DNA of 64,000 nt from Solenopsis invicta (GCF_016802725.1 NC_052664.1:33097275-33161274); one strand, 5' to 3'; counted from the stretch's first letter, positions 48,611-59,089 are shown. The notes: generated from the sequence alone by a model not told the origin. Made by a program: numbers and translations.

Positions 48611-50451
48611 TTAATTTTTTGTGAGTACATCAAAAGTTAGGTTCATCATTTGCTGAATGACATGTAATTGTTGTGTTGGATTCATTTGTCTTAACCTCCA
48701 TCCGATTACTGCTAATGACGAATCAATTTCATCACATTTGGGTGCTGGTGGTAATACAAGTGGAGTTGATGGTCGACAGAGTGAATCGGCAATTCTATCT
48801 AATGCATCGGACTGCTGTCCCGAGGTCTTCTTCTTTTTAGTTGTTGTACCTGTAGTTTATTGGTTTATTATTATTATATTTTGATTATTGATAGAGTAAT
48901 CAAAATCTTTCATCATTCATTATAGAACACTGATTATTCTTATACTTCTAGTTTCGGTGAAAACCACTTTAGCATAAAACATTCAAAATAGATATTAATA
49001 TCAAGTACCTGATGCCTCTGATGGGCCATCACAAGTTGCATCATCATTTATTGATTCGCCAATGTTACTCGCAGAGTCATCGACATCAATAGCGTCAATA
49101 TTAGAAACTTTTCCCCTAAAAATATAAAAATTATAAATTAAAAAGGAAACAATTCAAAAGTGTATATAATTAAAATACTGTATATAATTTTTACTTTTTG
49201 ACAAGACATAAGTCACGCAAAAACTCCATGGATTCATAGTGGTGCCATTTCTTTGTAGGGAGAGGTCTAGCCGACCCACTAGGGCGTTTTTCAGTATTTA
49301 TTATTCGTCTATAGGCGTCATGTAAATTTTTAAATTTTTTTTTGCTTCTTCACCACTAAGTTTACCTGTAAATAAAATTTTTCTTTAAATATTTTAACCG
49401 TGAATGTTTTTAACGCTTTTTTTACCTCTCAATGTTTCTGACACTTCATCCCAGAGTTTTTTTGTTATGCGTTGACATCGCTGTTCTAATGGAATAGTAA
49501 AATCCCACAGGGGCCTTCGTTCTTGAACTAATAAAATTAAAAGTTCCTCGTCATCGTAATTTAATGTAGACTTTGCGATTTTGTCTCTCTCATTATGAGA
49601 CCTATTTTCCTTTTCAGCTTGTAATTCGTTTGACGAAAGTGTTGTTATAGTTCCTAAAATCAATTTCAGTTAAAAAAATGCAGACTTATTACTATAATTT
49701 TCAAGATTTCAAAGTTTCTATTTACCACTAATCTTTTCACGAACCGGCAAGACGACTTCTTTGTTATTGACAAGGCTTCGTCGAACAATGCGATTATCAC
49801 CTACAAATAATAATATACATTCTTGTAGAATGTTATTTTTTTCAATGATAAAATAAAAATTAAGTATATATATTTTTTTTAAAGATATTTGGAAGACTCA
49901 TGAGATTTAATAATTTAATAAAAGAGGGCTAATGCGAGTCACACCATGTTATGTGAACAAAGGCTTGATTAGTTTTTAATTGTCGATTCAAACTCGGGTT
50001 AAAACGTTCGTACCAATTTGATGGAAACTGATCAATAAACACAAAAGTACTGGTACGCATCAACAATAACGTTGTAACTCTCGTCTCTTTTATTATATTG
50101 TATATATTATACCTGTTACTGGATAAAAATAATAATTATTATCCACGAAGAACTTTTTGTATGCTCTTATACAATCATGCATCGGAATGTCGTTTTGATC
50201 AATAATTGTTTCACATATCCCGCAGGTATGTACAACAGCTATCTGAAAATTTTATGAAATTATTACAATTTTAATCATTTTTACCCTACTATGCATGTGA
50301 TCACACTTAACCTCAAAATTATAACAAGCTGAATTCATTCCATTTATTCAACTTTTTTAGTTCCGGTATTTTAATATAATAATTATAAGAGTACAAGAAA
50401 TCTGTATTAATTAATTTATTTATTTATTGTACTTACATCTTGCAGATCCAT
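48611..50451 (-). pseudogene. Harbinger partner protein, MADF plus BESS-like, seven exons
   Basis: Exons on the minus strand: 50451-50437 (MDLQD), 50242-50115, 49800-49726, 49653-49426, 49365-49195, 49115-49009, 48849-48611, each bounded by GT/AG. The protein starts with a C-x2-C...H-x-C segment (TCGICETIIDQNDIPMHDC), then a MADF/SANT-like domain in exons 4-5 (ELLILLVQERRPLWDF, RITKKLWDEVSETLRGKL, KKWHHYESMEFLRDLCLV). An acidic linker follows, and a C-terminal BESS-like helix pair (SSLAVIGWRLRQM, QLHVIQQMMNLTFDVL). Exon 5 contains a run of nine A where ten are needed to stay in frame, so it is annotated as broken, although a homopolymer error is possible. MADF-type partners bind the terminal repeats and recruit the transposase. 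Confidence 0.82.
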
Positions 50452-50772
50452 ATTCAAATTTACTTGATAATCACGTGAAGCGACGTCGCTAGAAGTTGGA
50501 TTCAATCCTACTTTTCTTCGGCATCGCTAGCGACAAGAACTGGACATAATTTGGTCACGTGACTACTTATCTCGGCGACAAGCGACACCATGAAATTGTA
50601 CCTTAACCTTTATGCCTTTCACATAAAAACAACACATGCTATATAGTCAAAACTGTGAACATATGATCGTGACAAGTGTACCAACACAAAAAAAAGAAAT
50701 TTTTGAAATTAGAGTACAGAGCGCGTAAAATTCAAAAAGTCACCTTACTTTTTGATCACACCTTGTATACGA

Positions 50773-50776
<4 letters not shown>

Positions 50777-50834
<58 letters not shown>
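50777..50834 (+). repeat. (AT)n microsatellite
   Basis: Nearly pure AT repeat next to the mariner end. Confidence 0.97.
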
Positions 50835-50839
<5 letters not shown>

Positions 50840-51283
50840 AATTTTAATCGTAAAATGTATCGTGATGTATATCACAATATATATCACATATATATCACAA
50901 TTTTAATATTATTTTTATAGATTATATAAATATTTTTTGTTCTATTTACGTTTTTCTTTAACTATATTGTAATATCAAAATAGTATAAGACATTTTATAA
51001 TAAATGTATTTTATTCATAAGAGTACATTTTTTATCTTATTTGATTGTTTTTCCATCTTAATTAGCATTAAAAGTATTCTTTAAGCAACGTCTATGAATC
51101 CCGCCCATAGACGCGCTCCGAAATAAGGTTCCACCTAAAGTCAAAGGGTGCATTCGTTTATGCAGTCACTGTCGCAGATGTTTACTCTATCTGCAAAAGC
51201 GACTGCAGCGCAGTATGTCGTTCGTTTATGCAGGGATGCATAACCTATTTGCGCAGCTATCTACGAGGTTTTGCTCCTTGCAG
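50835..51283. other. Intergenic sequence
   Basis: AT-rich, then a GC-richer part with cattcgtttatgcag repeated twice (51150, 51210). The word gcaacgtctatgaatcccgc (51084) recurs inverted at 55388-55411, probably the end of a repeat on each side of the 4-kb palindrome. No gene seen. Confidence 0.4.
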
Positions 51284-51800
51284 TACAGTCGTTTTCATTA
51301 TAGTTGCGACACTTTTTTTGGGATGCATTTCTGAACGCGCAACTATAACGAGAGATAAGAACGACTGTAGTTGCGGAGGTTAGCGCGAAATGTCAAACGT
51401 TGGTATACAAGGTGTCGCAAATAAAATTTGGGTACCTTGGAGAAAATATAAGATAAGTATACTCGCAAATATTTTTCAAATAGATTTTTTAAAAAAATAT
51501 TCGCACATTTTCCGTATTTGATCGGTTTTGGTCTAATTGAGCTTTATATATTCGTCATTACAGCAACGATGAGCTGAGATGCTTAGATGTAGTTAAATAA
51601 ATTATAACTACAACAAATATAAAAAATGAAAATTTTAAATATTTGTTCCAGTTATAATTATAATTTATTTAACTACATCTAAGCATCTCAGATCATCGTT
51701 GTTGTAACAACGAATTTATAAAGCGAATTTATAAAATATATATATATATTTTTTTTTTCTAACTTAATACATGCGTTGTTTCTAGGTGAATTAATTTGGC

Positions 51801-52672
51801 GTCAACAATGTGCGAAATTTAATACCAAATGGACGTAATACAGTTATTGTTATGGAAAAGACCAAACTTGAATATATTAGGCTCATGTGTCAAATGAAAA
51901 TGACTGGAGCAATTTGTAAGCAGTAAGTAAATTTTCCAAAATTAAGTAGAAAGATATTGTTTGTTTTAACTATTTGTTTAATTACGTTTCCACGTTCTAC
52001 GTTATTTTTATATTTTAAATCTTTCTAATTACAGGTCTATTCTTGGAAGGATTTTATGATATTATGCTTAAACGACCAATTTTCATATTTAATGAACAAG
52101 AACTTGAACTATTGATTGGTGGCTTGCTTACTGTAAATATCTTAAAGGAGGATCTTAAAGCAAATATTGAGTATCATAAATACACTGCTACGTCTTTATA
52201 GGTACATTTTGATATTTTGTATTAGCTCAAGTTTGAAAGACTTGAATTATACCATCTTTTGTCCACTCACAGATTCAATGGTTCTGGTGCATTGCGAGGT
52301 TTAAATCAAGCGGATTGTTCGAAGTTCTTACAATTTATCACTGGTACATCTAAAGTGCCGTTACAAAGTTTTGCTGCGTTAGAAGGCATGAACGGCATAC
52401 AAAAGTTCCAAATTCACAGAGAAGACAAGTTGACAGATAGGCTTTCATTTGCACATATTTGGTTAATATATGAAAAAAGATTGTTTTAATACCTTGTCAT
52501 ATGTGTGTATAAGTTAAAATTAAATTAATATAAAATTACAAAACTAAAATTGTATTTTTTAATTGCAGTTTCAATCAACTGGATTTGCCAGTGTACGAGA
52601 CGTATGATAAACTCTAAACAAATCTACTCAAGGCGACTTACGAATGCACCAAAGAATTTGGATTTGCATAAG
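51801..52672 (+). pseudogene. HUWE1: HUWE1 HECT-domain 3' end, captured copy (left arm)
   Basis: Genomic, intron-containing fragment. About 51808-51922: NLIPNGRNTVIVMEKTKLEY, RLMCQMKMTGAICKQ. From 52040: FLEGFYDIMLKRPIFIFNEQ, ELELLIGG, DLKANIEYHKY, ending at a TAG where Gln is expected, directly before GTACAT. From 52272: IQWFW, then after a one-base shift NQADCSKFLQFITGTSKVPL and FAALEGMNGIQKFQIHREDK. After a GT-AG intron ending at 52565: CFNQLDLPVYETYDKL, a TAA, and ECTKEFGFA stop (52672). These match the C-lobe of HUWE1-type ligases, including the position of the catalytic Cys. At least one nonsense codon per region and a frameshift: not functional. Retained introns exclude a retrocopy. 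Confidence 0.88.
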
Positions 52673-53805
52673 CTTACCAGAATTTGCTCCAGTACAATTT
52701 CGATTTCAATCGATACAATTTCGCGTTCAATCGATGATATTCTAGAGACCAAACTTATGGTTGGATCTTTACAGCCAGTGATAACATTCCGGACGTGCAA
52801 TAGCCTATTGCTTGCAAAATTTTTAACGTACTTACAAAAATTGTTATACGCAATGTTATATATAAAACTATCTTGTGAACGTAGCGAATCACAGTGCTCT
52901 AATTGCTATAATATGTATTATTACACTTATACGACTTTATAAATACGAAATATATATTTTCATTTTATCATACACATTAACTCTCATGTATCAAGATTTA
53001 TAGATTAAATAGATATTAATAATCTATTCAGTAATAATACTAACATTAATCCATTGATATGTTATTGAAGTAATTAACGTCTATTTAATTATAAGCTCTA
53101 TTTTGATAAATTAAAAAAAAAATTATAAAATATACATTGAATTATACATGCATTTGAATTTTTTGACAGTTACATTTTTATAACTAAAGAATAAATCTTT
53201 AAAAAAAAGATTATCATTTTCTACCTATTAATTCATCATACATGATTCATAAATAGGAATCATGTAATTTAATATTTGTGTTTGCAGGATCTTGCTTCTC
53301 TTCTTCCAAAGTCACTTTGATGCACAAGGTAGCTCCGATTTCTTTTAAAGATAAGATTCATACACATAACTGTAATAGTTAATTTATTATAAGAAATAAA
53401 ACAGATGAAAAGAAATGTAATATACTGCATTTTAAAATCAGCGTATTTATTAGCGTATATATTAACGAATAAATTATTGTCCATTAATTACATGAGAATT
53501 AATGTGTATAATAAAATGAAAATATATATTTCATTTTATAAAGTCGTATAAGTGTAATAATACATATTATAGTAATTAGAGCACTGTGATTCGCTACGTT
53601 CACAAGATAGTTTTATATATAACATTGCGTATAACAATTTTTGTAAGTACGTTAAAAATTTTGCAAGCAATAGGCTATTGCACGTCCGGAATGTTATCAC
53701 TGGCTGTAAAGATCCAACCATAAGTTTGGTCTCTAGAATATCATCGATTGAATGCGAAATTGTATCGATTGAAATTGAAATTGTACTGGAGCAAATTCTG
53801 GTAAG

Positions 53806-54766
53806 CTTATGCAAATCCAAATTCTTTGGTGCATTCGTAAGTCGCCTTGAGTAGATTTGTTTAGAGTTTATCATACGTCTCGTACACTGGCAAATCCAGT
53901 TGATTGAAACTGCAATTAAAAAATACAATTTTAGTCTTGTAATTTTATATTAATTTAATTTTAACTTATACACACATATGACAAGGTATTAAAACAATTT
54001 CTTTTTTCATATATTAACCAAATATGTGCAAATGAAAGCCTGTCTGTCAACTTGTCTTCTCTGTGAATTTGGAACTTTTGTATGCCGTTCATGCCTTCTA
54101 ACGCAGCAAAACTTTGTAACGACACTTTAGATGTACCAGTGATAAATTGTAAGAACTTCGAACAATCCGCTTGATTAAAACCTCGCAATGCACCAGAACC
54201 ATTGAATCTGTGAGTGGAAAAAAGATGGTATAATTCAAGTCTTTCAAACTTGAGCTAATACAAAATATCAAAATGTACCTACACACCAGAACCATTGAAT
54301 TTGTGAGTGGAAAAAAGATGGTATAATTCAAGTCTTTCAAACTTGAGCTAATACAAAATATCAAAATGTACCTATAAAGACGTAGCAGTGTATTTATGAT
54401 ACTCAATATTTGCTTTAAGATCCTCCTTTAAGATATTTACAGTAAGCAAGCCACCGATCAATAGTTCAAGTTCTTGTTCATTAAATATGAAAATTGGTCG
54501 TTTAAGCATATCATAAAATCCTTCCAAGAATAGACCTGTAATTAGAAAGATTTAAAATATAAAAATAACGTAGAACGTGAAAACGTAATTAAACAAATAG
54601 TTAAAACAAACAATATCTTTCTACTTAATTTTGGAAAATTTACTTACTGCTTACAAATTGCTCCAGTCATTTTCATTTGACACATGAGCCTAATATATTC
54701 AAGTTTGGTCTTTTCCATAACAATAACTGTATTACGTCCATTTGGTATTAAATTTCGCACATTGTT
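53806..54766 (-). pseudogene. HUWE1: HUWE1 HECT-domain 3' end, captured copy (right arm)
   Basis: Inverted duplicate of the left-arm fragment with only scattered differences (for example SKVSLQ instead of SKVPLQ, RGFNQ instead of RGLNQ). It shares the same nonsense codons and frameshift, so the damage predates the duplication or was homogenised between arms. Distinguished by an extra ~88-bp tandem duplication of intron plus exon start (54205-54372). HECT ligases transfer ubiquitin through a C-lobe Cys; this copy cannot. Confidence 0.88.
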
Positions 54767-55290
54767 GACGCCAAATTAATTCACCTAGAAACAACGCATG
54801 TATTAAGTTAGAAAAAAAAAATATATATATATATATATTTTATAAATTCGCTTTATAAATTCGTTGTTACAACAACGATGATCTGAGATGCTTAGATGTA
54901 GTTAAATAAATTATAATTATAACTGTAACAAATATTTAAAATTTTCATTTTTTATATTTGTTGTAGTTATAATTTATTTAACTACATCTAAGCATCTCAG
55001 CTCATCGTTGCTGTAATGACGAATATATAAAGCTCAATTAGACCAAAACCGATCAAATACGGAAAATGTGCGAATATTTTTTTAAAAAATCTATTTGAAA
55101 AATATTTGCGAGTATACTTATCTTATATTTCCTCCAAGGTACCCAAATTTTATTTGCGACACCTTGTATACCAACGTTTGACATTTCGCGCTAACCTCCG
55201 CAACTACAGTCGTTCTCATCTCTCGTTATAGTTGCGCGTTCAGAAATGCATCCCAAAAAAAGTGTCGCAACTATAATGAAAACGACTGTA

Positions 55291-55624
55291 CACCCAAGGA
55301 CTTTGATTCTGTCCATGGGGAAATTTTCCAAACTGAGAAGTCACCACTTTCTACATACTTGTAATTCATGATTAATGAAATGACTAGGGGCGGGATTCAT
55401 AGACGTTGCTTAAACTCTATCTTGAGATAGTCTTCGCCAAGGCCAGCTTAACGTCCAAAACTATCTTAAGAACGTCCTATATGCACAGTTGAGTCTTGAA
55501 TAATTTAGTTTTAGCTTAAGACTGTCTTCATAATGTTTGTGCTCAAGCACTAAAATTTTAGAAATGTTCAGAATTCCCTAGAAAATCCTATAGTATATGC
55601 ATACGTAAAGAAGATTCGTGTATA
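55291..55624. other. Intergenic sequence
   Basis: Contains gggcgggattcatagacgtt (55388), partner of 51084-51108; otherwise nothing recognised. Confidence 0.35.
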
Positions 55625-55793
55625 TAGTCGTGAGCTAAAAGGTTGCAACACATTTTCTTCGATTGTTTTTGAAATGTAGACTTGCTCATTAAACGGCGAA
55701 CGTCATTGGTTCTTACCTGTGGATCCAACCAATTAAGCATCAAACCATCTACCATCAAAAAAAATGTGTTGCTACCTTTTATCTCACGACTAT
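55625..55793. mobile_element. MITE with TGAGCTAAAAGGTTGCAA ends, copy 2
   Basis: Inverted ends gtcgtgagctaaaaggttgc; TA flanks. Same family as 37204-37392. Confidence 0.85.
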
Positions 55794-55879
55794 ACATACA
55801 TACATTGTATCAGTACATTTCTCGGATTTTAATAAAAAGTAAGTGTTGAGTTTACCATGATTTAAATTAGCCGCGCATG

Positions 55880-56215
55880 TATCGTGACGTTTCACTAGCG
55901 CGAGAGCGCCATTCATGTATCACTAGCGCGAGAGCGCCCTTTACGTCTCACTAGCGCGCCCGCCATATTGCGTTCTTTTTAGGGGACTTCGCTTCGTCTG
56001 TGTGTGTGAAGTCGGCCCCTCTACTAGTGAGTTCTCACGCAACCTCAGAGAGAGTCACATTCTTTTACGGTTGACAATAAAAATTTATATATTTATTAAT
56101 TTGTGTCACCATCATTTCAAAATCGCAAGAATAAGCGTCCAAGTACGCAAACGACGCAAGTCGCCGAGGATAGTGCAAATTCCCTCGAAATAAGACAAAA
56201 CAGTAAGTTAATATA
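55880..56215 (+). promoter_or_regulatory. Promoter-like GC-rich region with three TCACTAGCGCGAGAGCGCC repeats
   Basis: Three repeats at about 55888, 55917 and 55945 precede gcgcccgccatattgcg and a short frame ending at a possible donor (acag|gtaagt, 56202). It could be the CpG-rich promoter and first exon of the Myb/SANT gene that follows, or an LTR fragment (AATAAA at about 56078). Not resolved. Confidence 0.4.
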
Positions 56216-56421
56216 TTAGGTAAATTGAAAATAGAATAAATATTGAAAGAAATTATAACATTGAAGTGTAATATTACTATAATATAATATTTATGATATA
56301 AATCTTAAACTTATTTAAATAGAGAAAACCTAACCTTATCTAAATTTCATTGTAAATATTCTTTGCCTTTATATTCTTTTTTATATCATATTTTTATAAG
56401 ATAATTTTATTTAGAAATATA

Positions 56422-56910
56422 ATGTCTAAGAGGGCTGTATATTCCGATTTGGAAAAGCAAATATTCCTTGAGATTTTAAAAAAGTACAAACACGTAATTG
56501 AGGCTAAAGATACAAATTTTTCTACATTGAAAGAAAAGTCAGAAGGTTGTTAATTATGACGGAGTACAATGATTTTTCCTTAATTTCTAATAAAGTATGA
56601 AATGTAGTTTTTCTTATTTTTATATCAATTTTATAAATTCTTTTTAATATAGGCAATATTTTATATTATAGAGAGACGTACAACAATTGAGAAAGTATTG
56701 GTCTAATTTAAAACAGTAAAGTAAAAACATATTGACTACTGAAAGACAATCAATGTTTTTCACAGGAGGAGGACCACAACAAAATATTGACGAAGTTGAT
56801 CATAATGTTTTAGACATTGTCCCTGATTTAATGACAACAGCACCAACTATTTCTTCAAGTAATTTTTCTACAAAAGAGTCTACAGATATTTACATAAACT
56901 ATTCTGAAAT

Positions 56911-56912
<2 letters not shown>
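56422..56912 (+). pseudogene. Zeste-type Myb/SANT DNA-binding protein gene fragment
   Basis: ATG 56422 starts MSKRAVYSDLEKQIFLEILK then KYKHVIEAKDTNFSTLKEK, the first two helices of the Myb/SANT-like domain found in zeste-type and MSANTD regulators. A one-base shift (about 56545) leads to WLIMTEYNDFSLISNK-like third-helix sequence, a donor (aa|gtatga), and after an acceptor (attatag, about 56672) RDVQQLRKYWSNLKQ. Further on FFTGGGPQQNIDEVDHNVLD is the conserved tail block (TGGGP) of these proteins, ending in the TG microsatellite at 56917. Multi-copy and often TE-associated in insects. Broken by the frameshift and by loss of its 3' end. Confidence 0.75.
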
Positions 56913-56916
<4 letters not shown>

Positions 56917-57006
<90 letters not shown>

Positions 57007-57012
57007 TGTGTG
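56917..57012 (+). repeat. (TG)n/(CGTG)n microsatellite
   Basis: TG run followed by about 13 tgcg/cgtg units; open frames over it are artefacts. Confidence 0.97.
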
Positions 57013-57623
57013 TATATATACCGGGTGTCCCAGACCACCCGTCCCACCCGATTTTTTCGTAAACGCGACATTTTAAAGAAAAATGTTTCAGACAAAAGTT
57101 GTAGGGTTTTAAAAGATCTATTTACCGATTTTATCAGTTTGACCTTGGATGGCGTCGCCAAGGTCAGATCAAAATAACATTAACTTTTTTAAATAGGACA
57201 CCTCATTTTTGGTTCCAGAATCTAATAGCTGGTGTCAAGTTACGGTGTACTGTAACCTTCAAGCGTCATAACTCGGAAAGTCCTTAACCAAAATAAACTT
57301 ATTTATAGTGTTTTGGAAAGCTCTCGAAATCGACTACAAGAAAATGCAATGAAAAATATACCTGTTTCAGACCACCCGTCCCAACCTTTTAAAACGTAGG
57401 GATGTGCTTGTACAAAAAAATGGCTCAGACAAAATTTGCATGATTTCGAGGGATCAACCTGATGATGATCTTGAATTCGACCTTGAGATTGATCTTGGGC
57501 ATAAAGGTATAAGTCAAAGTAACATTTTTAAAATGTAAAAACGAAATAATCGGTGCCGCCTGTAGGTATTAGCGTTACCTAAGGTGTACCACGTGTAGGT
57601 AACAAGATCGTACTTACACCTTA

Positions 57624-57795
57624 TCGGGGTGCTTTTTTAAGGTGGTTCCCCCCGCCGTCACTTTTGTCGGGGTGCTTTCATAAGGTGGTTCCCCTTGCCG
57701 TCACCTTTGTCGGGGTGCTTTTTTAAGGTGGTTCCCCTCGCCGTCACCTTTGTCGGGGTGCTTTCATAAGGTGGTTCCCCTTGCCGTCACCTTTG
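57624..57795 (-). repeat. 43-bp minisatellite, four units, hairpin-forming
   Basis: Units start tcggggtgct at 57624, 57667, 57710 and 57753. In transposase orientation each unit has AAGGTG...CACCTT arms and ends aagcacccc, homologous to the 41-bp unit of copy A. It lies 16 bp after the transposase stop. Confidence 0.95.
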
Positions 57796-57811
57796 TGCAT
57801 ACGCATGTTGT

Positions 57812-58864
57812 TCAGTCTCGATGTTCAAAATGTCCACCACGTGCATTTATACAGGCTGTTACCCTACTTTGGAAATCATCCGTCGCCCGACGAATTTCGT
57901 CAGTATCTAGAGACTGAATGACTTGTCGAATTCTGTTTTTCATATCTTCTGCAGTCGTAGGTCGTTCGCGGTATACAAGGTCTTTTATTCGTCCCCACAA
58001 ATAATAATCTAAAATTGTAAGGTCCGGTGATCGTGGTGGCCAATTATGTGGACCATGTTTACCTATCCATCGGCCGCGAAATATGCGGTTCAGTTGATGA
58101 CGAGCAATGACAGACGTGTGGGCGGGACATCCATCCTGTTGAAACCACATATTTAGACGTAATTGGAGTGGAATATCTTCAAGTAAACGTGGAAGTTCGT
58201 TTTCGAGTAAATCGGCGTATAAAAAACGGTTTAAATTCTCTTGAAAGAAAAATGGTCCCACGATATGCGTATCAACAATTCCGCACCAAACATTGACTTT
58301 CCAGATACGTTGATGATCCATTTCTCGATACCAATGTGGATTCTCTTGTGCCCAATAACGAAAATTATGTGTGTTTATTTCGCCGTCACTTTTAAAGGTG
58401 CACTCAGAAAATAAAATACTTCTATGGAAATTAGGTAATTGTTGAGTAATCCAATTACAGAATATCAGTCTTTGTCTATGATCGTTCAATGTCATGGCCT
58501 GGTGAAGTGACATTCGATATGGATGGAATGAATTTTCACGAAAAATTCGACTGATCGTGCTTCGACTTATTCCACTATCTCTTGCTCGTCGCTTTAAAGA
58601 ATCATTCGGGGTTACAAAGGCAGATGCAATTACATCAGGTGCTCTTACTGAACGAACTGATCGATGAATTTGCCTTCCCTTATTATGATCCGGCTGAACA
58701 ATACCTTTTACAATTATTCGACGTTGTAAGCGACTGAAAACTTTGCGCGAATGTGGTGTATGATCGGGATATTCATTTCGCCACATTATTTCAGCTGCTC
58801 GAAAACTTCCAGCTCTACCCAAAACTGACATCATTAACGCAGCTTCTTCGTTCGGGTAAGGCAT
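57812..58864 (-). CDS. DD41D transposase lacking the first catalytic Asp
   Basis: A 350-residue open frame from ATG 58864 (MPYPNEEAALMMSVLGRAGS) to the stop at 57812, ending CINARGGHFEHRD. Similar over its whole length to the transposase of copy A. HTH half (about 1-130), then HRSILFSECTFKSDG, WFQQDGCPAHTS and SPDLTILDYYLWG (Asp-41-Asp). Copy A reads LFSDECTLKSDG; here the Asp codon between Ser and Glu is missing, an in-frame 3-bp deletion at about 58409. The enzyme should therefore be catalytically dead even though no stop or frameshift exists; it might still bind DNA. Confidence 0.93.
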   Translation of the reverse strand: MPYPNEEAALMMSVLGRAGSFRAAEIMWRNEYPDHTPHSRKVFSRLQRRIIVKGIVQPDHNKGRQIHRSVRSVRAPDVIASAFVTPNDSLKRRARDSGISRSTISRIFRENSFHPYRMSLHQAMTLNDHRQRLIFCNWITQQLPNFHRSILFSECTFKSDGEINTHNFRYWAQENPHWYREMDHQRIWKVNVWCGIVDTHIVGPFFFQENLNRFLYADLLENELPRLLEDIPLQLRLNMWFQQDGCPAHTSVIARHQLNRIFRGRWIGKHGPHNWPPRSPDLTILDYYLWGRIKDLVYRERPTTAEDMKNRIRQVIQSLDTDEIRRATDDFQSRVTACINARGGHFEHRD

Positions 58865-59089
58865 AACTACAAATTACGCTTACGACCGGGTTGCTTATTA
58901 GAAAACGTGAATTGGTGACGAGTTGCGTAATATTATGAATTCTAAGCAATGACTTTTAGGAGTGGTATGTAAGGGTGCTTTTTCGTGAAAATTACTTTAT
59001 TGCTACAATAATCAACATTAAATGAAGATTAATATTAATAAATCAAGAATAAACAGCATCATAGAGCTGTACCGAATGTTAGAGATCTC

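Larger units (their letters stand above)
46687..50603 (+). mobile_element. PIF/Harbinger element, 3.9 kb, two genes
   Basis: Ends AGGTATGTGTTCATGGTGTC and (inverted) AGGTACAATTTCATGGTGTC, with 3-bp duplication TAA (46684-46686, 50604-50606), diagnostic for PIF/Harbinger. Carries a transposase gene on + and a MADF/BESS-type protein gene on -, converging. Confidence 0.95.
45522..50765 (-). mobile_element. mariner (DD34D) with open transposase, split by a Harbinger element
   Basis: Ends CGAGGTGTGATCAAAAAGTA and (inverted) CAAGGTGTGATCAAAAAGTA, TA at 45520-45521 and 50766-50767. Removing the Harbinger insertion leaves about 1.33 kb, a normal mariner. The insertion lies upstream of the transposase ATG. 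Confidence 0.95.
51286..55288. mobile_element. 4-kb palindromic Tc1-type element carrying HUWE1 3'-end copies
   Basis: Ends CAGTCGTTTTCATTATAG and exact inverse, TA on both sides (51284-51285, 55289-55290); CAGT termini and TA fit the Tc1 group. Arms of about 1.7 kb (51286-53000 and 53480-55288) are almost identical; the loop (53000-53480) is AT-rich. Each arm holds a degenerate genomic copy of the end of a HECT ubiquitin ligase gene, with introns. No transposase frame. Confidence 0.92.

Noticed and set aside
52550..53928. Two 130-codon frames in inverted positions
   Set aside because: Out-of-frame translation of the degenerate HUWE1 3' end; the in-frame reading ends at the HECT C-terminus.
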